A stretch of DNA of 64,000 nt from Saccharibacillus endophyticus. Its GTDB lineage: Bacteria > Bacillota > Bacilli > Paenibacillales > Paenibacillaceae. This document shows positions 35,475 to 43,756 of this stretch, piece after piece (position 1 is the stretch's first letter; every line of letters begins with the position of its first letter). The position numbers and the translations under genes were made by a program. The notes under the pieces are model-generated. The model was not told where the DNA came from and made no database searches. It worked only from the letters and a program-made list of their open reading frames with translations. The stretch spans positions 1 to 64,000 of the forward strand of contig NZ_JAAZWE010000004.1 of the NCBI RefSeq assembly GCF_013185185.1. The letters are read 5' to 3'.

Positions 35475-35518
35475 AAAAACCCGCTCTTTCCGCCAAACGG
35501 CGGCAAGAGCGGGTTTTT
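35475..35518 (+). terminator. Terminator of acnA
   Basis: AAAAACCCGCTCTT pairs with AAGAGCGGGTTTTT around an inner CCGCC/GGCGG hairpin. Confidence 0.9.
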
Positions 35519-35665
35519 GCATATGCAGGCAAGCAGATAAACGCTCACTTTGAACAACGCGTTCTCCATCGATCATCGCTTGCTTTGTGACCGCGTTTCC
35601 TTTCAGGTTACAATAGACGCGAATGTCCACTTTTAGCCTGAGACTTCTTTAGGGAGGAATTTAAA

Positions 35666-36133
35666 TTGTCGCTACAGCCGTTAACGATCAGACCGCTTGC
35701 GGTAGAGGAAAAGCCGCCGATGGACCTTCTGCTGCTCGCCGACCCGTCACGCCCCATCGTCGAAGACTATCTTCGTCGGGGCTTCTCTTTTGTTGCTGAA
35801 AAAGAATCTGCCGTCGTTGGCGTATACGTCCTGCTTCCTACCAGACCGGAAACGGTCGAGCTGGTCAATGTCGCAGTCGATGAATCCTTGCATGGACAGG
35901 GCATCGGGAAAAAGCTGGTTCAGCACGCAATCTCGACGGCTCGTGCAGCCCGTTACCGTACGATCGAGGTCGGAACCGGCAATTCCGGAATCGGCCAGCT
36001 TGCGCTTTATCAGAAATGCGGTTTTCGGATCATCGGCGTGGATTTGGATTTCTTCACCCGACACTACGACGAAGAAATTTTCGAGAACGGAATCCAATGC
36101 CGCGATATGATTCGGATGTCGATAGATCTGTAG
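35666..36133 (+). CDS. GNAT-family N-acetyltransferase
   Basis: 155 residues with TTG start at 35666; GGGAGG lies 8 nt upstream and no ATG fits. Core GNAT signature for acetyl-CoA binding: VELVNVAVDESLHGQGIGKKLVQHAI, followed by LYQKCGFRIIGVD. A soluble acetyltransferase of unknown acceptor. It ends 4 nt from the stop of a convergent second GNAT gene, so the two transcripts overlap at their 3' ends. Confidence 0.88.
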   Translation: MSLQPLTIRPLAVEEKPPMDLLLLADPSRPIVEDYLRRGFSFVAEKESAVVGVYVLLPTRPETVELVNVAVDESLHGQGIGKKLVQHAISTARAARYRTIEVGTGNSGIGQLALYQKCGFRIIGVDLDFFTRHYDEEIFENGIQCRDMIRMSIDL

Positions 36134-36137
36134 GCGA

Positions 36138-36650
36138 TCAGACGCTTTGGGGCACGAGTTCTTTTTCCATAACAAAGTCGTCCATCACGAATCCGCTACC
36201 GATGTCGGCGACTTGCTCGCGCACCTTGCGGAAGCCTTTTTTCTCGTAAACGGCAATGCTGGAACGGTTGTCGCGATTGACGGTCAACCAGATGCGGCTT
36301 AAGCCGGACTCTGCGCAGAGCTGTTCGAGAAAAGCGTCCGCTTTGCTTGCATAGCCTTTGCCGCGATGCTCTTGAGCGACGTAAAACTTGCTCAAAAACA
36401 TTTTGCCGTCTTCCTGCTTGAATGCCAGATAGCCGACCGGAGTCGATCCGTTTTGCATCAGATAATAGGTATAGCCTTCGCTTTGAATCTGTTGTTCGAT
36501 GGCCGGTACCGATTGGTATTTGTCGACCATATAGGTAATTTGCTCGCGCGTGATGAGCGTTATGTAGTACTCGTGCCAGATGTCCGAGGCGAGCGCTGCT
36601 ACTTGCTCGATTTGCTGCATGTCGGAAACTTGAGAAAACATGATCGTCAT
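36138..36650 (-). CDS. GNAT-family N-acetyltransferase
   Basis: 170 residues from the ATG at 36650 (GGGGG 6 nt upstream); the open frame to 36728 lacks a site. Acetyl-CoA motif in MFLSKFYVAQEHRGKGYASK and the C-terminal RSSIAVYEKKGFRKV. Not closely similar to its convergent neighbour. Acceptor unknown. Confidence 0.88.
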   Translation of the reverse strand: MTIMFSQVSDMQQIEQVAALASDIWHEYYITLITREQITYMVDKYQSVPAIEQQIQSEGYTYYLMQNGSTPVGYLAFKQEDGKMFLSKFYVAQEHRGKGYASKADAFLEQLCAESGLSRIWLTVNRDNRSSIAVYEKKGFRKVREQVADIGSGFVMDDFVMEKELVPQSV

Positions 36651-36750
36651 GATAAGCCCCCTGCCTTTCGTAAATAGTACGTTGACCGATAATGATCTAT
36701 GATAGCTGAAAAAGCAGCCGAAACGCAAAGGGCGGCGAGGAAAGCAAAAA

Positions 36751-36930
36751 GACTGCGAGAGAAATTCGTTCCGGTCGCGTGTTGAAATCGGGAAAACCGA
36801 TTGAACTTTTATTTGTATTTTCCCGATTTCAAAGGCGATCTATAGCATAGGCTTCCGAAGTTCATTTCTTCGAAATGCTTTAGCTCCTTCACTGAATTTC
36901 TCTCTCCGTCTTCTCGCTTCTAGCTACGTT
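36751..36930 (+). repeat. Palindromic structured repeat, copy 2 (with inserted hairpin module)
   Basis: Outer stem GAGAGAAATTC with GAATTTCTCTC; inner stem TTGAAATCGGGAAAA with TTTTCCCGATTTCAA. Nearly identical, in opposite orientation, to copy 3 at 44763. It carries an extra module (AGCATAGGCTTCCGAAG then CATTTCTTCGAAATGCTT) at about 36843-36881 on the right side. It fills most of the 392-nt gap 36651-37042. Confidence 0.85.
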
Positions 36931-36949
36931 GGGCTTTCTTGATAAGTTG

Positions 36950-36986
36950 AAGACCTTGTTTTCCGCCTGGATGGAAAACAAGGTCT
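36950..36986. terminator. Terminator hairpin near the phosphoesterase gene
   Basis: Perfect 15-bp arms AAGACCTTGTTTTCC / GGAAAACAAGGTCTT, followed on the plus strand by TT. It lies 57 nt beyond the stop of the leftward phosphoesterase gene; the U tract is weak on both strands. Confidence 0.65.
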
Positions 36987-37042
36987 TTTGCGCTGCCGTT
37001 TCGGCGAAGAAGCTTCGGTAAAACGGCAACTTCGGCTTCAGT

Positions 37043-37783
37043 TTACAGCACTTGAGGAGGCTCGGCGGGGACTTGAGGAGTCGCGGAGGAAGTCGGTAGT
37101 TGAATTTTACGGCGGCGGATGTCTCGGTAAAGACGTTCGGGAGCCGTCGAGCAGGAATAGGTGATAGCGTTGGTTAGATCGATCAATGTCAGACGCAGGC
37201 CGTGTTTGGCGCCGGTGTCGATCGCGATTTTGCCTGGGCGGGTCCAGACGGAACCTGGCGCTGTGCCGAGTTTGAAGGTTGGCGTGTGACCGAATACGAT
37301 CGTGCGTCCGGCGATTCGGTCGTTTCCATTAAAATCTTGTTCGCTGGAGGTCCAGAAAGGTTCGCGAATTTCAATCATGTCGCGCAGCGTCTGACGTTCC
37401 AGCGGAATGCCGGGACGAAATCCTGCGTGTACGAACAGGAACCCGCTGGTTTCGGCACATGGCGGCAGGTCGCGCAGCCAGTCGAGCTTGGATTCGATCC
37501 GAAGGCGAACCGACGGTTGTAATGCCAATAGTTTTAATTCATGATTGCCGGGCAGAGCAATAGCTCCCTCGTTGGTTAATTCGATGATGCGGTCAAGGAT
37601 GTTCCAGGTGTCCGGGTCGGTATCGATGTAATCGCCGCCCAGAATCAATTGATCCCGATCCGGATCATATCCGGCCTCCCGAAGCAGGAGATCTAATCCT
37701 TCGCCGTGTCCGTGAATATCGGATACGGCCAGAAGCCGTTCGAACTTCCGGGCGGGAATCGCAGGTCGATTGGAAGGGTTCAT
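37043..37783 (-). CDS. Calcineurin-like metallophosphoesterase
   Basis: 246 residues from the ATG at 37783 (AGGAGC 7 nt upstream). All dimetal motifs are present: SDIHGHG, LGGDYIDTDPD, LPGNHELK, and FGHTPTF. These place it with PPP-type phosphatases and diadenosine tetraphosphatases rather than nucleases. The C-terminal 20 residues are Pro-rich and probably disordered. Substrate (phosphoprotein, Ap4A or another) is not decidable. Confidence 0.88.
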   Translation of the reverse strand: MNPSNRPAIPARKFERLLAVSDIHGHGEGLDLLLREAGYDPDRDQLILGGDYIDTDPDTWNILDRIIELTNEGAIALPGNHELKLLALQPSVRLRIESKLDWLRDLPPCAETSGFLFVHAGFRPGIPLERQTLRDMIEIREPFWTSSEQDFNGNDRIAGRTIVFGHTPTFKLGTAPGSVWTRPGKIAIDTGAKHGLRLTLIDLTNAITYSCSTAPERLYRDIRRRKIQLPTSSATPQVPAEPPQVL

Positions 37784-37953
37784 GGTGGGTGCTCCTGTGG
37801 GCGAGAGGATTTCGATAGGCGCTGCGGGTTGTTTATCCTGCGTAAAGGCTTCTATCGAACCCCCTCGCCTGGTGGTTTGGGTTAGTTCAGCTTTGAACGG
37901 CTCGTATCGTCTAGACGGACGATACAAGCGTTCAACCGATTTTAAGATAACAT

Positions 37954-39213
37954 TCAAGCACGGTACAACAATGCGGCTTGGGCCGGGAGGGTTAACGTGA
38001 CCTCTTGGCCCGGGGTTACGGGTGAAGCATGGAGCAGGTAAGCACGGTCTCCGGCTCGGGTCTCGGCCAGGGAGCGCCAGCGTGCGCCTTCGAAGGTTCC
38101 ATATACGATGCGGAACGTCAGGGTTCCGGCAGGTACAGACGAATGTGGAGACGCGGCTTCGGAAAAAGCGTTGGCGGCTGTCGGATTGCTCGAGGCGAAG
38201 CTATGGACATGACTAGAACTTGCCGCAAGTTCGGCTTCGGTTTTGAGTTCTTCCGGGCGGAAGCGGAGTTCGCCGCGTTCGCCGGGCTGCGGGGCTTCGC
38301 CTGAGCCGCAATAGATGCCGGGAACCAAGCCGGCATCGGTGCGCAGGGCAAGGCCGCCGGGAACGGATTCGAACGTGCCTTCCAAGCGATTGATCGCGCC
38401 CAGTAGCGAAGCGGCTTCGCGGCTGGCCGGGCGGCGGAAGCATGCTTTCGGGGAAGCGAATTGGTCGATGGCGCCTTCGCGCATGATGAGCAAGCGGTCG
38501 GCCATGGCGAAAGCTTCTTCGGGATCATGCGTGACATGGAAAACGCTGATCCCGAGTCGGCGGAACAGGACGGCCATTTCGGTACGCATCTCGATGCGCA
38601 GGCGCATATCCAGATTGGACAGCGGCTCGTCGAGCAGCATCAAGCGAGGCTCGGTGACGATGGCGCGCGCGATCGCCACGCGCTGCTGTTGGCCGCCGGA
38701 TAATTGCGGCGGCAGTCGGTCTTGCAGACCGTTCAAACGCAGTAAGTCCAACGCCTCCTCAACCTTAGCTCGAATCGCTGCACGATCCATTTTTTTCTGT
38801 TTCAACCCGTAAGCAATATTGTCGAACACGCTCATATGCGGCCAAAGGGCGTAATCCTGGAAGACCATGTTCACGCCGCGTTTCTCCGGGGGAACCATGC
38901 CCGAAGCGGAAGCGATCCGTCGGCCCGACAACAGAATCTCGCCGCCGTCCGGTTTCGCCAATCCCGCTACCAGTTGGAGAAGCGTCGATTTGCCGCAGCC
39001 CGAAGGGCCGAGCACGCTGATGATCTCGCCTTCGCGCAGGTCGAGGGATACGCCTTTGAGCGCCTGGAATTTGCCGTAATGTTTTTTCACGTCGCGGATA
39101 TCCAGCAGCAGCGGAGCAGCCGAAGATGGCTCGCCTCCGTTGAAAGGTTCCAAAGCTTCGTTAGATGCCGGGTGATGGGCTTCCGGGTTGATTTTTTCGT
39201 TCAATGCACTCAT
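37954..39213 (-). CDS. Iron(III)-type ABC transporter ATPase
   Basis: 419 residues from the ATG at 39213, whose ATGA overlaps the permease stop; AGAGG lies upstream. Walker A GPSGCGKSTLLQ, signature LSGGQQQRVAIARAI, Walker B LMLLDEPLSNLD and switch HVTHDPEEAFAMADR. The C-terminal TOBE-like region from about residue 275 holds a long low-complexity Ala/Ser insertion, making it longer than typical FbpC/PotA ATPases. Works with the permease and lipoprotein encoded just upstream. Confidence 0.9.
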   Translation of the reverse strand: MSALNEKINPEAHHPASNEALEPFNGGEPSSAAPLLLDIRDVKKHYGKFQALKGVSLDLREGEIISVLGPSGCGKSTLLQLVAGLAKPDGGEILLSGRRIASASGMVPPEKRGVNMVFQDYALWPHMSVFDNIAYGLKQKKMDRAAIRAKVEEALDLLRLNGLQDRLPPQLSGGQQQRVAIARAIVTEPRLMLLDEPLSNLDMRLRIEMRTEMAVLFRRLGISVFHVTHDPEEAFAMADRLLIMREGAIDQFASPKACFRRPASREAASLLGAINRLEGTFESVPGGLALRTDAGLVPGIYCGSGEAPQPGERGELRFRPEELKTEAELAASSSHVHSFASSNPTAANAFSEAASPHSSVPAGTLTFRIVYGTFEGARWRSLAETRAGDRAYLLHASPVTPGQEVTLTLPAQAALLYRA

Positions 39214-40895
39214 GCACTCGCCTCTTTTCTGCGGAGTAATCGTTCGAGAATCATCATGATGCCGACGACGATGCCGCCGCCCGCTACGGTCGCTGCCGAA
39301 GCATAACCGAAGCGCAGATCCTCGAACGCGTCGTCGATCGCGACCGGAAGCGTTTCGAAGTTCGGCGGAAACAGGATCGAATTCACGGCCAGATCGAACA
39401 CGCAAGCGCCGAACGCCGCAAGTCCTGCCGAGATCAACGCGCCGCGCACCAACGGAGCCAGGATATAGCGGATACGGCTGATCAGCGAACCTCCCTGCAG
39501 TTGGGCGGCGTCGAGCAGGCTTTCCGGCACTTTCGCCATCGCGCCGGTCATGACGCGGGTGATCACCGGAATCGCGCCCGCGATCGCCGCGAGCACGAGA
39601 ATGCCCGGCTTGCCGTACAACCGGATACCCAAGTTTTCCAGCCACGGTTGGTTCCAGACGAAGATGTAGCCGATGCCGAGCACGACGCCCGGTACGGCGA
39701 ACGAGATCAAAGATGCCGTTTCGATGCCGCGCTTAAACCGGAACCTCGAATACGACAGGACGAAGCTTGCGCCCAAGCCCACGATCAGGCCGATAACGGC
39801 AGCAGATCCTGCGATCAGCAGCGAACGTCCGAGACCCGGTAACAGCGAGCTGCCTTCCGACAGTAACGACGCATAGTTTTCCAAGGTCAGGTTGGAGGCG
39901 GTCAAGCCGTTCGTTTGGATTTTGAGCAGCGAAGTGACGATGCTCGAACCGATAGGAATCCCGATCACGACGAGTAAGAATAATGCGTTTCCGATCGCCA
40001 GCGCCCACGTCATGCGACGTCCGGCCGGTTTCGGCACGGAAGGTACGGCGCGTCCGCTCAAGATGTCGTAACGCGAGCGGCGCAGCACCCAGAATTGCAG
40101 CAGCATGGCTACCGCAATCAAAGCAACCAGATATAAGGACAGTACGCCCGCCATATCGAAGCGGATCGGCGACGTATAAATAGCAGAGTAAATGGAGTAC
40201 GGCAAGGTCGGGAAACGATACACGGCCGCTACGGCGGACGGAAGACCGAAGTCGCCGATCGTATCCATGAATACGAGCGCCATACCCGAAAGAATTGCAG
40301 GAAGCAGCAGAGGAGCCTGAACGGTTCGCCATACTTTAAAAGGACTCGCTCCGCACAGCCGTGCTGCATCGGATAACATTTCGACTTTCCATTCCATGGC
40401 CGCTTTAACGCTTAAGTAGGCCAGCGGGAACTTGCTAAGAGTCATGATGACGATCAGGCCGGCCGGTTGGAAAACCGCTGCCGTGACCCAATGCCATCCG
40501 AATACCGAAGCTGCCAATCCGTTGCCCGTCGAGAACATGATCCAGCCTTGCGCCAGAATGAACGACGGCATGATAAACAACACCCAGACCGCGGCATCCA
40601 GCCATCTCGCTCCGGGAAACTTCCACTGCATGCGCGCCATCGCCAGCACCGTTCCGAGAAGCGTGCCGAGCACGGCGGTGCCCAGACCGAGAAGCAATGA
40701 ATTTTCCAACGATTTACGCCATAACGGACGTTCAAATAATTCCAACAGCAGGCCGATCTCTCCGAAGTTGAGCGAGCCGAAGAAAATCCCGGGCAGCAGC
40801 ACCTGAACGATGACTGCCGCCAGCGGGAAAAGAACCAGCACGGCCAGAACGATCGTCACGATCCAGCCGAGCCTGTTTGCGTTTAATCGAATCAT
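39210..40895 (-). CDS. Iron(III)-type ABC transporter permease (two fused halves)
   Basis: 561 residues with about twelve membrane segments: two permease halves in one chain, each with an EAA loop (LSDAARLCGASPFKVWRTVQAP and LLDAAQLQGGSLISRIRYILAP). This FbpB-like fused architecture is used for ferric ion, and in relatives for phosphonate or thiamine. Starts 9 nt after the binding-protein stop, with only a weak ribosome site, and is coupled to the ATPase by a 4-nt overlap. Confidence 0.9.
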   Translation of the reverse strand: MIRLNANRLGWIVTIVLAVLVLFPLAAVIVQVLLPGIFFGSLNFGEIGLLLELFERPLWRKSLENSLLLGLGTAVLGTLLGTVLAMARMQWKFPGARWLDAAVWVLFIMPSFILAQGWIMFSTGNGLAASVFGWHWVTAAVFQPAGLIVIMTLSKFPLAYLSVKAAMEWKVEMLSDAARLCGASPFKVWRTVQAPLLLPAILSGMALVFMDTIGDFGLPSAVAAVYRFPTLPYSIYSAIYTSPIRFDMAGVLSLYLVALIAVAMLLQFWVLRRSRYDILSGRAVPSVPKPAGRRMTWALAIGNALFLLVVIGIPIGSSIVTSLLKIQTNGLTASNLTLENYASLLSEGSSLLPGLGRSLLIAGSAAVIGLIVGLGASFVLSYSRFRFKRGIETASLISFAVPGVVLGIGYIFVWNQPWLENLGIRLYGKPGILVLAAIAGAIPVITRVMTGAMAKVPESLLDAAQLQGGSLISRIRYILAPLVRGALISAGLAAFGACVFDLAVNSILFPPNFETLPVAIDDAFEDLRFGYASAATVAGGGIVVGIMMILERLLRRKEASA

Positions 40896-40904
40896 CGCGG
40901 CCGC

Positions 40905-42014
40905 TTATTGAATCGCCTGATCGGCGAACCATTGTTTGATTTCCGCTTCATGCTCGCTGGCCCAAGCGGCATCGGCGATATTGAGTTTGGCGTCCTGTTC
41001 GCGGTCTTCCTTCGTTTCCACGCCTTCCGCGGACGGTTCGAAGTAGCTTTCGTCCCCTTCATTGATCAGCTGCTGCTGCACTTCGGGATCGAGCAGGAAG
41101 TTGACGAATTCTTTGGCTACGGCCGCGTGTTTCGTATCTTTCTGAATCGCCGCCACGCGTACCGAACCCGGCGCGCCTTCTTCCGGCCAGATGATCTCGA
41201 TCGGCTCTCCGGCGTTTACGAGCGAATAAGCATTCGTTTCTTGCAGCATCGCTACGTCCACTTCTCCGGCAGTCAGCGCCTGGGCGACCTGCGGATTTTT
41301 CGGATACACGCGCATTCCGTTTTTCATCATCGTGCCGAAATAGTCCTGTCCGCCTTCCATGCCTTTGTTTTCGAAGAACCACGACACGAACGGGTAAGCC
41401 GGAGCCGCGATCGCGGGGTCTGCCGTTCCGATCAGGTCTTTGTACGTATCTTTCGTCAGATCTTCCCACGATTTCGGAGCGTCCGCTTCGGAAAGCTCGT
41501 TCGTGTTATACACCAGTACGCCCGCCGCGTGCGCGCCTGTCGGATAATACGATTTGTCGTCCGGCACTTGCGCTTCGAAGGACTCTTTGAGGTTGCCTGC
41601 GTTTTCCGGAGTCCAGTCCTGCAGCAGTTGTCCCTTTTGATCCAATCCGTATACGGAAGGCATGGAGTCGATCCAGAGAACGTCCCATTGCGGGTTGCCT
41701 TTTTCCGCTTCGACTCTCGACATGATCTCGGCACCGTTACCGACCACGACGTTCAGCTTGTAACCTGTCTTCTTCTCGAACATGTCGCCGATCACCGCAT
41801 CGAAATCGTTCAGGTAGACCGTAATTTCCTCACCGGCTGCCGGTTTTGCATCTGCAGTTGCTTTAGTTTCCGTAGAAGTTGTCGCTGCCGGCGTCGCCGC
41901 AGCGTCGGTCGAAGCTTGAGCCGTCGGTTGACTTGCTCCGCTGCCGCATGCCGTCGTAAAAGTGAGAAGCAGCAGTCCGAGCGTTGCAGCCGATTTCGTT
42001 TTCCAAAGTTTCAT
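40905..42014 (-). CDS. ABC transporter substrate-binding lipoprotein (iron(III)-type)
   Basis: 369 residues. Lipoprotein signal with Cys23 (LLLLTFTTACGSG), a Thr/Ala-rich linker to about residue 60, then a type II binding protein (EITVYLNDFDAVIGDMFEKK, WDVLWIDSMPSVYGLD, AHAAGVLVYNTNEL). It is closest in feel to FbpA/AfuA ferric-binding proteins, but I cannot confirm the iron-ligand tyrosines; phosphonate or spermidine-type ligands remain possible. GGGAGG is 11 nt upstream. First gene of the operon, divergent from a LysR regulator. Confidence 0.85.
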   Translation of the reverse strand: MKLWKTKSAATLGLLLLTFTTACGSGASQPTAQASTDAAATPAATTSTETKATADAKPAAGEEITVYLNDFDAVIGDMFEKKTGYKLNVVVGNGAEIMSRVEAEKGNPQWDVLWIDSMPSVYGLDQKGQLLQDWTPENAGNLKESFEAQVPDDKSYYPTGAHAAGVLVYNTNELSEADAPKSWEDLTKDTYKDLIGTADPAIAAPAYPFVSWFFENKGMEGGQDYFGTMMKNGMRVYPKNPQVAQALTAGEVDVAMLQETNAYSLVNAGEPIEIIWPEEGAPGSVRVAAIQKDTKHAAVAKEFVNFLLDPEVQQQLINEGDESYFEPSAEGVETKEDREQDAKLNIADAAWASEHEAEIKQWFADQAIQ

Positions 42015-42130
42015 GAATGAGTAAGCCTCCCTGTATCCGTCTGGATTTCTTTCTTGCTTTCACTTTATCAGTGCAATGTAAGAACGTCGTAAAGGGAAAC
42101 GAGAAGTTTTATTAAATCTATCTATACATA

Positions 42131-42159
42131 TTGTTTTTAATCAAGATAAATTCTATACT
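42131..42159 (+). promoter_or_regulatory. Promoter of the LysR gene
   Basis: -35 TTGTTT (42131-42136), 17-nt spacer, -10 TATACT (42154-42159). The divergent importer promoter would lie within the same 182-nt region, so the regulator could control both; a minus-strand TTTACG/TGATAA pair around 42068-42096 is possible. Confidence 0.7.
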
Positions 42160-42196
42160 TCGAGCGTAATAGCAGCTTGAGGGAGGAAAAAGAAGC

Positions 42197-43087
42197 ATGA
42201 ACGTGCAGCAGTTGAAAGTGTTTCTGGAGATTTGCAGGGTCGGCACATTGAGCGCGGCGGCGGAACGTCTTGAGCTCAAACAGCCCACCGTCAGCTTCCA
42301 TCTGCGAAAATTGGAGGAAGAACTCGGCGTCGAACTGTTCCGTAAACAAGCGCGCACCCTTCAGCCAACGCAAGCCGCGGAAGAGCTATTGCCTTATGCC
42401 AGACGCATCGTGACGCTTATGGATGAGGCGCAGCGCCAGATGAAATCCCGTTCGGGACGCGAACGCGCCCGCCTGCGCCTCGGAGCCAGCTATACGCCGG
42501 CCACCTACTTCATGCCGCCGTATCTCGCCGAATTTCGTCAGCTCAATCCGAACATCGAGCTGCAGCTTACCGTCAAACAAGCCGGCGATACGTTGGCGAT
42601 GCTGCGCGGCTACGAGATCGACGCCGCCGTCGTATCGCTGCCGGACGGAGAAGAAAAAGGCCTGATCGTCGTTCCTCTGATCGAGGACGAGCTTCAATTA
42701 GTCATGAACCCCGCCCACCCGCTCAGCGCCGAAGCCGTGCTGTCCGTAAACAACCTGACCGACCAGACCTTCCTGCTGCACGAACCCGGCTCCACCTCCC
42801 GTCGCCTGACCGAACAGTGGGCGCAAGAAATCGGCCTGACCTTCTTCTCCGCGATGGAGCTTGGAGCGATCGAGACGATCAAAGAGACGCTGCGCTGCAA
42901 CGACAGCGTAGCCGTCCTCCCTCTCCGCAGCGTGCTGAGAGAAACGGCGAACGGCGAACTGATCCGCCGCCCGCTTCCAGGCTACGTGAATCGTAGGCGA
43001 ATTTGTTTGGCTTACCGCGACGAACCGATCTACTCGGCCCCGGTGCGGGAGTTTATTGGATATGTAAAAGGGTTGGCGGAGGAATAG
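42197..43087 (+). CDS. LysR-family transcriptional regulator
   Basis: 296 residues; GGGAGGA 9 nt before the ATG. N-terminal winged helix (MNVQQLKVFLEICRVGTLSA ... KQPTVSFHLRKLEEELGVELF) and a C-terminal effector domain beginning RLRLGASYTPATYFMPPYL. It is transcribed away from the iron-type ABC operon across a shared promoter region, the usual arrangement for a LysR regulator and its target. Inducer unknown. Confidence 0.93.
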   Translation: MNVQQLKVFLEICRVGTLSAAAERLELKQPTVSFHLRKLEEELGVELFRKQARTLQPTQAAEELLPYARRIVTLMDEAQRQMKSRSGRERARLRLGASYTPATYFMPPYLAEFRQLNPNIELQLTVKQAGDTLAMLRGYEIDAAVVSLPDGEEKGLIVVPLIEDELQLVMNPAHPLSAEAVLSVNNLTDQTFLLHEPGSTSRRLTEQWAQEIGLTFFSAMELGAIETIKETLRCNDSVAVLPLRSVLRETANGELIRRPLPGYVNRRRICLAYRDEPIYSAPVREFIGYVKGLAEE

Positions 43088-43105
43088 AAGCCCTAACCAG
43101 TGTTG

Positions 43106-43199
43106 AAAAGTGCGAACCCGAAGCTCCCATGGAATCCCCGGTAGGTTCGCACTTTTGACCCTTGAAAGCCTTGCGGGGCAAGGGGGAAAAGTGAATGCA
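43106..43199 (+). other. CRISPR leader-like segment
   Basis: Perfect 13-bp arms AAAAGTGCGAACC (43106-43118) and GGTTCGCACTTTT (43144-43156), then a purine-rich stretch up to the CRISPR repeat. From memory, type I-C leaders in Bacillales carry a TGCGAACC/GGTTCGCA hairpin of this kind just upstream of the first repeat. The hairpin also ends 69 nt after the LysR stop and could terminate that gene. Confidence 0.5.
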
Positions 43200-43232
43200 G
43201 TCGCTCTCCGTGCGGAGGGCGTGGATTGAAAC
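43200..43232 (+). CRISPR. Solitary type I-C CRISPR repeat
   Basis: A 33-nt sequence from GTCGCTCTCC to GTGGATTGAAAC. It has the GC-rich CTCCGTGCGGAG palindrome and the ATTGAAAC 3' handle that define the type I-C repeat class. No second full repeat occurs downstream; the best partial match, ACGTGAATCGATAC at 43274-43287, shares 10 of 14 bases with the repeat end but at the wrong distance. No cas gene lies in the window. Confidence 0.75.
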
Positions 43233-43305
43233 TGTTTCCTCCCCGACAAGCTCAAAGTCACTTTCGAAGTAAAACGTGAATCGATACGTCAAACACGCCA
43301 ATCTC

Positions 43306-43496
43306 TAACGGATCGTCATTCCTTTAGAACCCCATTTTCACCTCCCTAAAGTTTTAACGGATTCTACTGACGCTTAGACGGAAAAAAGACATTTTTAATA
43401 CGTAAAAACTCGATTTTCAGCGGCTAAGCGTCACGTAGATCCGTTAGAATTTTGAAACTCCAAATTCAAGTCTCTAAGCGTCGCTACGATCCGTTA
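43306..43496. repeat. Cluster of four 23-bp CTAAGCGTC repeats
   Basis: Consensus CTAAGCGTC-N5-GATCCGTTA. Minus-strand copies at 43306-43327 (degenerate left half) and 43355-43378, plus-strand copies at 43424-43446 and 43474-43496, roughly every 50-70 nt. A fifth copy lies at 22501. There is no gene in 43233-43585 and no ORF with coding character. Confidence 0.75.
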
Positions 43497-43585
43497 CACC
43501 CCTCAACCGTGACTCTACGCGTTTAAAAAACGTCCAGCTCTGAAATCACCTGAACACTCGCACTTCTCGATCCGCTTCATACAAA

Positions 43586-43631
43586 AAAAGCAGGTTGATT
43601 TCCTCTCACACAAGGAAATCAACCTGCTTTT
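43586..43631 (-). terminator. Terminator of the IclR gene
   Basis: 18-bp arms AAAAGCAGGTTGATTTCC / GGAAATCAACCTGCTTTT; on the minus strand followed by seven Ts. 125 nt beyond the IclR stop. Confidence 0.85.
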
Positions 43632-43756
43632 CTCAATCTCTTCAACCTACTTAACCAAGAAGCCTTATTTGCTTCCCTTAAAGTCCGCCCTTGTAAAGGC
43701 CCCAGGCCTTTACGCCGAACAGGACTTTGCCCTCAGGAAGCACCCCCGCGCTTCCC

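Noticed and set aside
42698..43261. Minus-strand ORF containing FQSTPSARRATAF
   Set aside because: That peptide is the familiar spurious translation of a type I-C CRISPR repeat; the rest is antisense to the LysR gene. It helped locate the CRISPR repeat.
43274..43287. Second CRISPR repeat (ACGTGAATCGATAC)
   Set aside because: Matches only 10 of 14 bases of the repeat end and implies a 22-nt spacer, too short for type I-C; not called.
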